From: Paenibacillus sp. FSL R5-0341
Lineage (GTDB): Bacteria > Bacillota > Bacilli > Paenibacillales > Paenibacillaceae
Assembly: GCF_037975235.1 (NCBI RefSeq)
Contig: NZ_CP150241.1
Coordinates: 3,596,001-3,660,000, forward strand
Reading direction: 5' to 3'
Length of the DNA stretch: 64,000 bases
The position numbers and the translations under genes were made by a program. The notes below the pieces were generated by a model. That model had not been told where the DNA came from. It saw only the letters and a list, made by a program, of their open reading frames with translations, and ran no database searches. Positions 1-8,835 of the stretch are shown here, one piece after another; the first letter of the stretch is position 1; the number at the start of each line of letters is the position of its first letter.

Positions 1-1056
1 ATTGGCTCCAGCGCTGCGCGGTCCAACTTTGAGTACGCCTACGGAATCAAGCCATGCAATTGAACCACCACCTGCCCCAATGGCTGTTACATCAACAGCA
101 GGAATGATGACAGGAAAATCCCCAACTTTGTTCTCGGATGAATAAGCCGGTTCTTTGTCAATAAGGGCAACATCAACGCTTGTCCCACCCATATCGAATG
201 TGATGACCTGATGAATACCAGCTCGTTCAGCGATATGGGTCGCGGCGATTACACCGGAAGCAGGTCCGGACAGGAGCGTACGTACCGGCTCATTAGCCGC
301 TCTGGCAGCCGTCATAATGCCACCGTTGGACATGGTAGACAGCAAGCTGGATTTGAGACCATACGCCTGAATCCCTTCTTGCAGACGCAGGAAGTAAGAC
401 CCCATTCGTTCCCCTACATAAGCATTCATGGCCGTTGCAAGTGTTCTTTCGAACTCACGCTGTTGTGGCCAGATGGCGCTGCTTCGGCAGATGAACAGTT
501 GCGGATAACGTTCCCTGATCAGATCTTCCGCAAGCTGTTCATGAGCAGGATTCACATAAGCATGTAAGAAACTGATCGCCAAAGCGGTAACACCATCCTC
601 CACCAGCTCATCCACCGCTTGCAGCAGCTGTTCCTGATTGAGTGGCTGGAGTATTCCCCCGCTCGCAATCACCCGTTCATCGACTTCCTTGACGCGATGT
701 CTCGGTACCAGCGCATCGGTCTTGTCACCATACAGATTGGTTGTATCCTCAAGTCGCAACCGGCGGATTTCAAGAATGTCACGGAATCCTTTGGTCACCA
801 GCAGACCTGTAACTGCACCATTTCGTTCGATTAACGTGTTTACGCCGAGCGTGGTACCATGCACAAACAGATCAATCTCACGAATGTTCACGCCATTTGC
901 CTTGAGCTGATCCAGTGCGTTAAAAATCGCCTGCTCCGGAGCTGCCGCAATCGATGGCGTCTTCAGTGCCGCAATCACCTTGCCCTGATGGTCCATTACC
1001 AGCGCGTCCGTGAAAGTACCTCCGATATCTATACCTAAACGGTAGATTGTGTCCAC
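1..1056 (-). CDS. hyuA: hydantoinase/oxoprolinase family protein, N-terminal part (cut by window edge)
   Basis: An open frame of 352 codons runs from a GTG at 1056 to the window edge without a stop, so the C-terminus is missing. An AAAGGAG ribosome binding site precedes the GTG. The N-terminus holds a GIDIGGTFTDA nucleotide-binding motif (about residues 8-18), typical of the HyuA/oxoprolinase N-terminal domain, and a second phosphate-binding motif FDMGGTS starts near residue 287. A glycine-rich GAGGGS stretch follows near residue 330. The family carries out ATP-dependent hydrolysis of cyclic amides such as hydantoins or 5-oxoproline in the cytoplasm, often with a HyuB partner that would lie outside the window. 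The FCD regulator ends 41 bp upstream on the same strand, so the two are probably co-transcribed. The substrate cannot be told from the sequence. Confidence 0.9.
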   Translation of the reverse strand, partial: MDTIYRLGIDIGGTFTDALVMDHQGKVIAALKTPSIAAAPEQAIFNALDQLKANGVNIREIDLFVHGTTLGVNTLIERNGAVTGLLVTKGFRDILEIRRLRLEDTTNLYGDKTDALVPRHRVKEVDERVIASGGILQPLNQEQLLQAVDELVEDGVTALAISFLHAYVNPAHEQLAEDLIRERYPQLFICRSSAIWPQQREFERTLATAMNAYVGERMGSYFLRLQEGIQAYGLKSSLLSTMSNGGIMTAARAANEPVRTLLSGPASGVIAATHIAERAGIHQVITFDMGGTSVDVALIDKEPAYSSENKVGDFPVIIPAVDVTAIGAGGGSIAWLDSVGVLKVGPRSAGAN

Positions 1057-1097
1057 AAGATCAACTCCTTTATCACCGGGTATTATTCTAAGGAATG

Positions 1098-1832
1098 TTA
1101 TTGGTTTTGGTTTTGCATGGTGAAATAACGTTTGACATCATCGATCATTTGGTTGATATGATTCACCATTGCCGCTTCAGCCTGCTCCGGAGAGCCCGCT
1201 ACAATAGCATCCAGAATCTGCTGATGATCCACAACTAATTCACTTCCTACTCTCCGGCGAATATACGCTGTTTCCAGAAAATCACGGCTTGTCTCCCATA
1301 CCAGTTCAACCGCGTGCAGAAGAATTTGGTTTTGCGCAGCATAAGCCAACAATCTATGGAACTCTCGATCCTCCTCGTATGGTATAATATTCTTGGAAAG
1401 CAATTCATGCTGGTTCGCAATCGATGCTTGCAACAGTAATATGTATTCTTTCGTGGCACGCTGTGCTGCCAAGGAAGCGATCTCCCGCTCAAGTGCCCTT
1501 CTGGCAACGAGAACATCCAACAGAGCCTTTTCTCCAGAATGGTTCAGCATCTGAATTAACTGTGAATTCACGCTTTTTTGCTGCAAATCTCTTTCCAACG
1601 TCTTCATTCGATCCAGACCTTGTTCGGTCAAAGTCCTTCCCTTGCGACCTTCCAGAACTGTAAAACCTTCAACATCCATCTCCATAAGTCTTCTTCCGAT
1701 GGTTGCCTGACTCAGACCATACGTTTTGCCCAAAGTATGAACCAACGTACTGGCCCCGATGGGAGCGCTCGCGTCTCGAAGCTGCTTCAGCAGTTCGTAT
1801 TCCAACTCCATTTCGTTAAGCTCAGGACCCAC
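1098..1832 (-). CDS. winged-helix/FCD-domain transcriptional regulator
   Basis: This 244-residue protein has a winged-helix DNA-binding region at about residues 8-75 (motif LSQATIGRRL) and an all-helical FCD ligand-binding domain at about 95-230, as in the FadR branch of GntR regulators. The N-terminal winged helix is not a classical GntR domain and looks more like the type in NrpR or RNase R. The start is a GTG with a GGGGTG ribosome binding site about 9 nt upstream. FCD domains usually bind a metal and a carboxylate, so the effector may be the substrate or product of the hydantoinase encoded just downstream. Regulation of that gene is inferred from position only. Confidence 0.85.
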   Translation of the reverse strand: MGPELNEMELEYELLKQLRDASAPIGASTLVHTLGKTYGLSQATIGRRLMEMDVEGFTVLEGRKGRTLTEQGLDRMKTLERDLQQKSVNSQLIQMLNHSGEKALLDVLVARRALEREIASLAAQRATKEYILLLQASIANQHELLSKNIIPYEEDREFHRLLAYAAQNQILLHAVELVWETSRDFLETAYIRRRVGSELVVDHQQILDAIVAGSPEQAEAAMVNHINQMIDDVKRYFTMQNQNQ

Positions 1833-2126
1833 TACATTTCACACCCCTCTTAAATACTTAATAGTTTTTTTAATCTTCTATCTTGTAGTTGTTACTCATT
1901 GATGATTAACGTTAGTATAACTTCTAATGATCTCATTTTCAACAATTCTCATCAAATTAGTATGAATTATTTCCCCCAGCTACATTCTTCGCCTTTTCAA
2001 TTCATCATTAAAAATAAAAAAGAGCATTTCACATCCTTTATGCCAGCGTTTAACTGGAGGATGCAATCTGCCCTTAACGTAACAATCTTTTAATCACGAT
2101 ACGCTCACGAATGAACAAATAAAATA

Positions 2127-2789
2127 TCAGGACTTGAGTTGTTGCAGTAACTGCACACGGTAGGCTTCACTTTCAAGGGATTGAATTTCCTTATATTCTT
2201 CGGCAGTAAGCACTTTGGGCTCCCCGGCTGCCTTTGCGATCATATATACCTTCGCGCTTTCTTCCACGACCTGGGTGCGGTAGTAGGCTTCGCGGAGGTT
2301 TTTACCCGTTGTGACCAATCCGTGATTAACGAGAATGAGTGCCGTATGTTCTTCTACCTGTGCTGAGACCGCATCCGCAAGAAGTTTCGTCGTTGGCAGA
2401 ACATATGGAACGAACCCGATATCGCCCACCAATGCCGACTGATCAGGGAACAAGTGTGGCAATTCATCGAAAACGAGACTGAGTGCGATCGTGTATGCCG
2501 GATGCGTATGCACAATGGCTTGGATATCAGGATTCACACGATAGCTGTACAGATGCATCAATACTTCGGAAGAAGGGCGTGTTGCTCCGACATGAGTCTC
2601 TCCTGTCTCGATATCAATGGCGATCCATTCGTCAGGCTCCAGATCCTCAAGAGCATAACCACTCGGAGACAATAGCATCGTTCCTCCAGAGCGAGCGCTC
2701 AGATTCCCACCAGGTCCGACCACCAGTCCTTGAGCAACTGCTCTCCGGGCATATTTCGTTAACTCTTCCCTTACTTGTTGTTCAGACAT
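2127..2789 (-). CDS. fucA: class II aldolase, probable L-fuculose-1-phosphate aldolase
   Basis: The 220-residue product belongs to the class II (zinc) aldolase/adducin family. It shows the phosphate-binding GGNLSAR motif near residue 29, an SPSG loop, the HTHP zinc-ligand pair near residue 92 and a later NHG histidine. L-fuculose-1-phosphate aldolase cleaves its substrate to dihydroxyacetone phosphate and L-lactaldehyde. The start chosen is the ATG at 2789, which has a GGAG ribosome binding site; a start 14 codons upstream would add a lysine/arginine-rich tail without a good site. It is the third gene of the fucI operon. L-rhamnulose-phosphate aldolases and ribulose-phosphate epimerases share the fold, so the substrate rests on the neighbouring isomerase. 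Confidence 0.8.
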   Translation of the reverse strand: MSEQQVREELTKYARRAVAQGLVVGPGGNLSARSGGTMLLSPSGYALEDLEPDEWIAIDIETGETHVGATRPSSEVLMHLYSYRVNPDIQAIVHTHPAYTIALSLVFDELPHLFPDQSALVGDIGFVPYVLPTTKLLADAVSAQVEEHTALILVNHGLVTTGKNLREAYYRTQVVEESAKVYMIAKAAGEPKVLTAEEYKEIQSLESEAYRVQLLQQLKS

Positions 2790-2858
2790 GTTTTCTCCAC
2801 TCCTCGTCCTTTTCTTTTTAGCATTTTGCATCCATGCTCATTTCATTGAATCTGTTCA

Positions 2859-4349
2859 TTACCTTTTGATTTGATTCAGACTTTGGTAGTTTTCATAAGC
2901 TTCCTGCCACAGTTCTGCATCCTCTGGCTCATAGGTCTCGGGGGAGAAGGAAACAGACATAGCCTCTCGAACCTCAGCCAAGCTACTTACTTCTCCATGT
3001 GCAAGGAATTGCAGCATGCAATTCCCGGCTGAAGTCGCCTCTGCCGGGCCCGCCACCACCGGAACACCAGCTGCATTAGCCGTGAACTGGCATAGTAGAC
3101 GATTGTGCACACCGCCACCAACCATATGAATTACACCAGGTCTTGTACCTGTGATCAACTGCAATTCATCCAGCGTCTGCCTGAATTCCAGTGCAAGACT
3201 TTCCAGAATGCACCGCACAATCGCTCCAGTCGTTTCGGGCACAGTCTGTCCGCTGAGGCTGCATTGTTGCCGTATTCGTTCAGCCATATTCCCTGGCGCC
3301 ATATACACCCCATCTCCCGGCGACACGTAACATTGATGCGGCGTTGCCAAGGTAGCCAGCTGGACCAGTTCTTCATGTGTGAAAAGTTGATTCTCCCGCT
3401 CCCATTGCCGTTTGCATTCCTGTAGCAGCCACAGGCCTGAACGATTTTTCAGGGTACGTACTTTGCCATTCACGGTCCCTTCATTGGTGAATCCTAATGC
3501 ACGACTTCGGTCATCCAATACAGGTGTATCTCGCTCCACACCCATAAGAGACCAGGTTCCACAACTGATAAAAGCGAAGTCCGAATCCATCGCAGGAATC
3601 GCTGCCAAGGCAGATGCCGTATCATGTGATCCCACAGAGACTACCTGCATCGGTCCAGTTCGTAACTCGGCACACAACTCATTTGTTAGATCGCCCAGCA
3701 CGGTACCCGGTTGAACGAGTTTTGGAAATAATGTTTCCGGTATACCGAGACGTCCGATCAGATTTTCATTCCAACGCGCCTCGCCTGCATGCAACAGCCC
3801 ACTGGTACTTGCAATCGTATACTCACAAGCCTGCTTACCGGATAGATAATAGTGAAATAAATCCGGCATAAATAACATGCGCACATCCGGACGCAAACCT
3901 TCGGCCTGCTCTCGTACACTGCCTAGCAGTTGAAATACTGTATTGATCTGCTGCGGCAAAACGCCGGACATGGCATACAGTTCTTCTTCTTTCACCATGT
4001 GCAGTACTTCTTCCATCCACTGTGCGTTGTGTGCTTCCCGATAATGACGCGGGTTAGAGCATAATCTTCCCGCACCATCTACCAGTCCATAGTCCACTCC
4101 CCATGTATCCACTGCTATAGAACGGACCGATGGAGAGACGCCTTGCGTCCCTTTCACAATGCCTTGTTTTAATTCATGAAAAAGTCGCAAGAAATCCCAA
4201 TACAATCCGTCTCCCAGCTGCACGGGTTCGTTGTTGAATCGATGCACTTCTTGTAACGAGAGTCTGCTTCCATCAAAAGAACCCCGGACTACGCGTCCAC
4301 TACCGGCGCCGTAATCGGCAGCAAGCACATGTGTTGCTTGATTGCCCAT
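2859..4349 (-). CDS. FGGY carbohydrate kinase, rhamnulokinase family, probable fuculokinase by context
   Basis: This 496-residue FGGY kinase has the N-terminal ATP-phosphate motif ADYGAGSGR (residues 11-19), the catalytic aspartate in GSHDTAS (Asp243) and a C-terminal adenosine-binding region with GGGVHN. Its overall sequence resembles RhaB (rhamnulokinase) rather than Enterobacterial FucK. It lies between an L-fucose isomerase and a class II aldolase, with no rhamnose isomerase in sight, so it most likely phosphorylates L-fuculose (or D-ribulose from D-arabinose) at C1. It is separated from fucI by 123 bp that contain a strong inverted repeat. The family call is firm; the substrate is an inference. 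Confidence 0.82.
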   Translation of the reverse strand: MGNQATHVLAADYGAGSGRVVRGSFDGSRLSLQEVHRFNNEPVQLGDGLYWDFLRLFHELKQGIVKGTQGVSPSVRSIAVDTWGVDYGLVDGAGRLCSNPRHYREAHNAQWMEEVLHMVKEEELYAMSGVLPQQINTVFQLLGSVREQAEGLRPDVRMLFMPDLFHYYLSGKQACEYTIASTSGLLHAGEARWNENLIGRLGIPETLFPKLVQPGTVLGDLTNELCAELRTGPMQVVSVGSHDTASALAAIPAMDSDFAFISCGTWSLMGVERDTPVLDDRSRALGFTNEGTVNGKVRTLKNRSGLWLLQECKRQWERENQLFTHEELVQLATLATPHQCYVSPGDGVYMAPGNMAERIRQQCSLSGQTVPETTGAIVRCILESLALEFRQTLDELQLITGTRPGVIHMVGGGVHNRLLCQFTANAAGVPVVAGPAEATSAGNCMLQFLAHGEVSSLAEVREAMSVSFSPETYEPEDAELWQEAYENYQSLNQIKR

Positions 4350-4413
4350 TCTTTCAAGCCTCCTTAACTCTACGCGATAAGCCGTATTCGAGTCTGAACA
4401 CAGCTTTCAAGAG

Positions 4414-4451
4414 AACGCCATGTTACCTCATTTCACAAGGAACATGGCGTT
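4414..4451 (-). other. intercistronic hairpin between fucI and the kinase gene
   Basis: A perfect 11-bp inverted repeat (AACGCCATGTT / AACATGGCGTT) encloses a 16-nt loop in the 123-bp gap. No T-run follows on either strand, so it is not a standard intrinsic terminator. It may stabilise the fucI part of the message or mark a processing site. Confidence 0.55.
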
Positions 4452-4472
4452 TGACAGGAATGGAACTTTATT

Positions 4473-6263
4473 TTAACGATACAACGGACCAAACACACTG
4501 CAAGCACGGTAGTCTGCGCTCTCCGGCTCACTTGTGCCGAACAATCCCCACGCACGCGGACGGAAAATTTCCGTGTCAGGTACATTATGCATATTGACCG
4601 GAATGCGAAGCATGGAAGCGAGCGTAATCAGATCTGCACCGATGTGTCCATACGAGATGGAGCCATGGTTGGCGCCCCATTGATTCATGACTTCGTATAC
4701 GGAAGTAAACGCTCCCGATCCAGTTAAAACAGGTGCAAACCAGGTGGATGGCCATGTTGGATCTGTCCGCTGATCCAGCGTATCATGCACATCTTCAGGC
4801 AGATCGACCGTATAACCCTGAGCGATTTGCAACACCGGCCCCAGTCCTTTGACCAGATTCAGACGTGTCATCGTTACAGGCATGCCGCCTTTAGTCAGGA
4901 AATCCGCTGAATAGCCGCCCCCACGGAAATACTCTACGGATGCCGGTCTCCACGATGTTGCTTTCAGACAGTCCTGAACTTCCTCATCTGTAATTTCCCA
5001 GAAAGGCTTGAGGACAGGCTTCCCGTCTCTGGACTGTTGTCCTGTGCCATCCAAAGCTGCGGAACCGGAGTTAATCAGATGCAGGATGCCATCCTTCGCG
5101 TTTCCTTCCAACTGGTGTCCCGTCACACGCTGTACTGAATCCGGACTCCAATACGTACGCACATCAGCAAAAATCTGTGCCGTATGTGTCAGTAGCGAAC
5201 CAAACAACATGGACACTCCATTCAAGCTATCATTCTCTGTTGCAACCAGATAAGGCGCACGTTTGCCGTTCCAGTCAAAGGAAGAATTTAATATCGATTC
5301 AAGAAAATCTCCGTTCGGAGAATGATCTGTCCACTGTCGTTGCCCTTGGAAGCCGGATACAATCGCGTGGTGGCCCATCGATTCCTCTGTGAACCCAAGC
5401 TCAGCCAATCTCGGATTGCCCGCCATGAGGTCACGTACAATTTGGGTCATTTTCACCACGGTTTCCCATTCGTACTCTTTGCGTTTGCGATCCGTTTGCA
5501 GATGGGCAGCGTTGTTGTCCGGGCCTTCGCTACAGTTCTCCTTCACCCAGGCTAGTGCGAGCTTATACTCCTCGGGGTCGTAGATTTCTTCTTCGATACG
5601 GCGAGTGAGTTCGCTCATATCCACGTATTCATTGCGCATGCCCAGATACTCCTGGAAAAATGAATCGTTCACAATGGAACCTGCAATCCCCATGGATACT
5701 GATCCAATAGACAGATAGGCTTGCCCTTTTAAGGTTGCGGCTGCAAGACCTGCACGGCTGAACCGGAGCAATTTCTCACGCACGTCATCGGGAATCGTAG
5801 TATCCCCGCCGTCCTGCACATCCTCTCCATAGATCCCAAAGGCCGGAATCCCCTTCTGTGCATGGGCAGAGAGTACCGCTGCCAGATATACTGCACCCGG
5901 ACGCTCAGTCCCGTTAAAACCCCAGATGGCTGTAGGAATGGATGGCGACATATCCATCGTTTCCGTACCATAACACCAGCATGGTGTCACGGTGATCGTT
6001 ACGCCAACGTTCGAACGACTGAACAATTCTGACGCTGCGGCCGCCTCGGCCACCCCGCCAATACAGGTCTCAGCCACAACACACTCCACTGCGGACCCGT
6101 CCGGATAACGTAGTTCTGCTGCAAGCAACTCGGCAACAGACGTCGCCATCGTCATCGTTTGCTCTTCCAGTGACTCACGGACACCTTTGCGTCTTCCATC
6201 AATCGTGGGACGAATACCAATCTTGGGGAAAGCCTGCTTATAACGATAATCCTGATGTGTCAT
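4473..6263 (-). CDS. fucI: L-fucose isomerase
   Basis: The product, 596 residues from the ATG at 6263, matches the length and sequence character of FucI, a manganese-dependent cytoplasmic ketol isomerase that turns L-fucose into L-fuculose (and D-arabinose into D-ribulose). The N-terminus has the family's [15 protein letters not shown] stretch, and the glycine-rich active-site region lies in the second half. The start is set by GGAGG nine nt upstream. The frame is open for 69 more codons, but that extension has no family resemblance and no ribosome binding site. It is the first gene of an isomerase-kinase-aldolase operon divergent from a LacI-type repressor. Promoter, operator and cre site are described separately. 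Confidence 0.93.
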   Translation of the reverse strand: MTHQDYRYKQAFPKIGIRPTIDGRRKGVRESLEEQTMTMATSVAELLAAELRYPDGSAVECVVAETCIGGVAEAAAASELFSRSNVGVTITVTPCWCYGTETMDMSPSIPTAIWGFNGTERPGAVYLAAVLSAHAQKGIPAFGIYGEDVQDGGDTTIPDDVREKLLRFSRAGLAAATLKGQAYLSIGSVSMGIAGSIVNDSFFQEYLGMRNEYVDMSELTRRIEEEIYDPEEYKLALAWVKENCSEGPDNNAAHLQTDRKRKEYEWETVVKMTQIVRDLMAGNPRLAELGFTEESMGHHAIVSGFQGQRQWTDHSPNGDFLESILNSSFDWNGKRAPYLVATENDSLNGVSMLFGSLLTHTAQIFADVRTYWSPDSVQRVTGHQLEGNAKDGILHLINSGSAALDGTGQQSRDGKPVLKPFWEITDEEVQDCLKATSWRPASVEYFRGGGYSADFLTKGGMPVTMTRLNLVKGLGPVLQIAQGYTVDLPEDVHDTLDQRTDPTWPSTWFAPVLTGSGAFTSVYEVMNQWGANHGSISYGHIGADLITLASMLRIPVNMHNVPDTEIFRPRAWGLFGTSEPESADYRACSVFGPLYR

Positions 6264-6430
6264 ACTAGCGTGTCCTCCTTCAATTCGTTTCATAGAATTT
6301 GGGTTGAATTGAGAAACCTTCTGTCTGACCCATGTGCATTGATTGGAATAAGATAATGACGGAAATACAACCGATACCCGAGTGGCACATAAGAGCTGCA
6401 TACACAGATGACCAAGAGCAGTTCGACAAT

Positions 6431-6444
6431 TGAATACGTTTACA
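6431..6444 (-). promoter_or_regulatory. cre site in the fucI leader
   Basis: On the minus strand the bases TGTAAACGTATTCA, flanked by A on both sides, fit the relaxed CcpA consensus WTGNAANCGNWNNCW completely. The site lies about 145 nt downstream of the predicted transcription start, where CcpA would act as a roadblock giving glucose repression. Confidence 0.6.
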
Positions 6445-6572
6445 TATTTGAAAAAATACCAATAGACCATTTCATTAATCAGCCTTGTATGTAGTTCCTC
6501 TCTTCAAGAAAATGGAACGTGCATGAGCGAATTTAACGAAATGGTTTATGTAGTAAAGACGTTCAGAACCCA

Positions 6573-6594
6573 TTAGGGTTATCGGTAACCCTAA
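6573..6594. promoter_or_regulatory. LacI-family operator of the fucI promoter
   Basis: A 22-bp inverted repeat has perfect 9-bp arms, TTAGGGTTA and TAACCCTAA, around TCGG, with the central CG usual for LacI-family operators. It starts at the edge of the fucI -10 box and covers the predicted transcription start. The adjacent divergent LacI-type protein is the obvious ligand. Confidence 0.8.
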
Positions 6595-6621
6595 CATAGC
6601 ACGAGCCTATCTTGCTGTCAA
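6593..6621 (-). promoter_or_regulatory. promoter of the fucI operon
   Basis: On the minus strand a perfect -35 box TTGACA (6616-6621) is separated by 17 bp from TATGTT (6593-6598). A TG one base before the -10 box makes it an extended -10. Transcription should begin near 6586, leaving a leader of about 320 nt before the fucI start codon. Confidence 0.75.
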
Positions 6622-6639
6622 TTGGCATTATCCTATAGA
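6612..6639 (+). promoter_or_regulatory. promoter of the LacI-type regulator
   Basis: TTGCTG (6612-6617), a 16-bp spacer and TATAGA (6634-6639) lie 35 bp before the regulator's ATG. The element overlaps the -35 box of the divergent fucI promoter, so the two promoters should compete for polymerase. Confidence 0.5.
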
Positions 6640-6674
6640 ATGGTAAGACTATGTTGCGGAAAGGTTAGATTCTA

Positions 6675-7691
6675 ATGATTACCATTTACGATATTGCCAA
6701 AAAAGCCAATGTCTCCGCCATGACGGTCTCCAAGGTCATTAATCATACAGGCCGCATAAGTACCGCGACACGTGAACGTGTGCAACAGGTGATCGACGAA
6801 CTTGGCTACATCCCGAACTCCAATGCGCGCAGCCTTGTGCTTCAACGAACCCAAATGCTTTCATTGCTCATTACGGATATTACTAACCCTTTTTATACAA
6901 CCCTGGCCCGTGGTGCTGAAGATGCAGCCCATCTTCGTGGGTACCGTCTTTTATTCGGCAATAGTGACGAGGATTATAATAAGGAAAAGGATTACGTGGA
7001 TGCGATTCTGTCTACTCGCGTGGATGGTGTACTCTATGCCCCTGCGGGGGATCGTTCTCTTCCTCATCTGAAACAGTTGCAGGAACGTCATATTCCGTTT
7101 GTCTTTCTGGACCGAACCGTTCCTGGCATTACGTCAGATATCATTGCCGGAGATAGCCGGGAAGGCGCGATTGATCTGATCCGATATCTGGTGCAATTGG
7201 GGCATCGGCGCATTGCACTGGTCAATGGTTCTTCGGAAGTTTCTACCGCCAGACTGCGAGAGGAAGGTTATATAGAGGGTTTGCGTGAGGTTGGAGCAGA
7301 TATTGATCCCGAGCTTGTCCTTCGAACCGGGTACCGGGATTTCAGCGATGAAGAGGGATTGGATCGACTACTCTCTCAACCGGATCAACCAACAGCCATT
7401 TTTGCAGCTAATAACATGCTGGCGATTGGAGTCATTCGACTTTTGCGCAAACGGGGACTACGTGTGCCAGAAGACATCTCTGTCGTGTGTTTCGACGATC
7501 TGGATCTGGCTTCTGCATTTGATCCTTTCCTGACTGTAGCCGCACAGCCAGCATATGACTTTGGGTTTCAGGGCGTACAGATGCTGATTGACCGAATTGA
7601 GGGCAAGGCCCCTTCCGAAGCCCAAACCGTCATTCTACCGTCAGAACTGCGCATACGTGCCTCTGCCTCTGCCCCACGTGAGCAAAAATAA
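6675..7691 (+). CDS. LacI-family transcriptional repressor of the fucose operon
   Basis: This 338-residue protein has a LacI helix-turn-helix at residues 2-25 (TIYDIAKKANVSAMTVSKVI), the hinge helix at about 46-57, and a periplasmic-binding-protein-like sensor domain from about residue 60 to the end. It is transcribed away from fucI and the 22-bp operator lies between them. The probable role is to repress fucI-kinase-fucA until L-fucose or a phosphorylated intermediate binds. The effector is inferred from context. The gene ends at a strong bidirectional terminator shared with the convergent epimerase gene. Confidence 0.88.
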   Translation: MITIYDIAKKANVSAMTVSKVINHTGRISTATRERVQQVIDELGYIPNSNARSLVLQRTQMLSLLITDITNPFYTTLARGAEDAAHLRGYRLLFGNSDEDYNKEKDYVDAILSTRVDGVLYAPAGDRSLPHLKQLQERHIPFVFLDRTVPGITSDIIAGDSREGAIDLIRYLVQLGHRRIALVNGSSEVSTARLREEGYIEGLREVGADIDPELVLRTGYRDFSDEEGLDRLLSQPDQPTAIFAANNMLAIGVIRLLRKRGLRVPEDISVVCFDDLDLASAFDPFLTVAAQPAYDFGFQGVQMLIDRIEGKAPSEAQTVILPSELRIRASASAPREQK

Positions 7692-7782
7692 AGTTAAGCG
7701 CAAGAGTTGACTAAATAATATGTGTAGATGATTAGTCCCACTTATCTAGATCAGGTTCAATTCAGATTTTAAAAAAAGTACA

Positions 7783-7833
7783 ACATAAACAGGGTGCACC
7801 GGAGATTACGCTCTCGTTGCACCCTGTTTATGT
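7783..7833. terminator. bidirectional terminator
   Basis: A perfect 16-bp inverted repeat (ACATAAACAGGGTGCA and its complement) surrounds a short paired loop. On the minus strand a run of seven T follows within 8 nt. It separates the convergent LacI and epimerase genes. Confidence 0.85.
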
Positions 7834-7928
7834 TCATTCGTTAGAATGACCCGTTCGTTCGAGCCGTTTGGTTCGTCTGTTTCATTCAGGCTCGTCGTTT
7901 CCTCCAGTTCCATCCATGCCGATAGTTT

Positions 7929-8822
7929 CTACCGCTCAGACTGTAATGCGAGAGCAACCTCACGAACGAGTCCCGGGAACCATTCCATCAGAGCTTCGAA
8001 CGTATATCCCGCTTGTTCTGCCTTGGTCGTCTCCATCGTCCATGATTGTTCAATCCCGAAGGGTGACATGTCCTCTTTCACGGTTTCCGTAAGGATCTGG
8101 GACTGCATGCCCGTAACGGTCTCGATCAGATGAATCATGGCTGACAGCGTAATCGCACCCTTGGAAGCTGCATTCACCGGACCGGTAATGGACGAATGTC
8201 CAAGCCAGGCGAGAAATCTCGCCGCTTCGGTGGAATTAATAAATCCAATCTCTGCATCCGGATTCGGCATGCCGATCGGTTTTCCTTTTTGCACATGTTC
8301 AATATGAAAATGAAGTCTTCTCGTATAATCATCGATCCCGAGTACAATTGGAATGCGCATCGCCACAACCGGGAAATCCGCTTCCTGGAAAAATACAGCC
8401 TCTGCAAGCCGTTTACCTTCTCCATACGAAAAATCCTCAGCACTCCCATACTGCAATGGATATGTATATGGGTCAAAATCCGTTTCCTTAAATCCAGGTC
8501 TGGGATCACCGTACACTGATAGTGTGGATGTCAGAACGTATCTTTTGGTGCGTCCTGCAAAAGCTTCACATGCTGATTTCGCCGCATCCGGTGAATAGCA
8601 GATATTATCGTACACAACATCCCACATGTCTGTCTGCGCAACCTCTGCCAGAGATTCAGGGTCTTCACGATCCATCTTGATCCGTTTTACTTCGGGTCCG
8701 AAGTAAACATCCGTTTTACCACGAGTTGCGACTGTGATCTGAGACTTCCCTTCCCACAGCAAGTGATCCACCAGACGTTTACCGAAAAAACGTGTACCCC
8801 CAAGTATAAGTACTTTATTCAT
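7929..8822 (-). CDS. NAD-dependent epimerase/dehydratase family protein
   Basis: The 297-residue product is an extended short-chain dehydrogenase with the Rossmann nucleotide-binding motif LGGTRFFGKRL at residues 6-16. A YxxxK-type active site is less clear; SYGEGKR (near residue 147) is the best candidate. The start is the ATG at 8822, preceded by AGGAGG. It is the last gene of a three-gene unit after a methyltransferase (13 bp gap) and a Gfo/Idh/MocA dehydrogenase. The family includes sugar-nucleotide epimerases and atypical reductases of the CSP41 type. I do not recognise its substrate. Confidence 0.82.
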   Translation of the reverse strand: MNKVLILGGTRFFGKRLVDHLLWEGKSQITVATRGKTDVYFGPEVKRIKMDREDPESLAEVAQTDMWDVVYDNICYSPDAAKSACEAFAGRTKRYVLTSTLSVYGDPRPGFKETDFDPYTYPLQYGSAEDFSYGEGKRLAEAVFFQEADFPVVAMRIPIVLGIDDYTRRLHFHIEHVQKGKPIGMPNPDAEIGFINSTEAARFLAWLGHSSITGPVNAASKGAITLSAMIHLIETVTGMQSQILTETVKEDMSPFGIEQSWTMETTKAEQAGYTFEALMEWFPGLVREVALALQSER

Positions 8823-8835
8823 CCAAAAAAACCTC

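Noticed and set aside
211..910. Several plus-strand frames opposite the hydantoinase gene
   Set aside because: The minus-strand frame is continuous with clear HyuA motifs; the plus-strand frames are short and unrelated to any family.
6264..6470. N-terminal extension of fucI by 69 codons
   Set aside because: The extension has no resemblance to FucI, lacks a ribosome binding site, and the ATG at 6263 has GGAGG.
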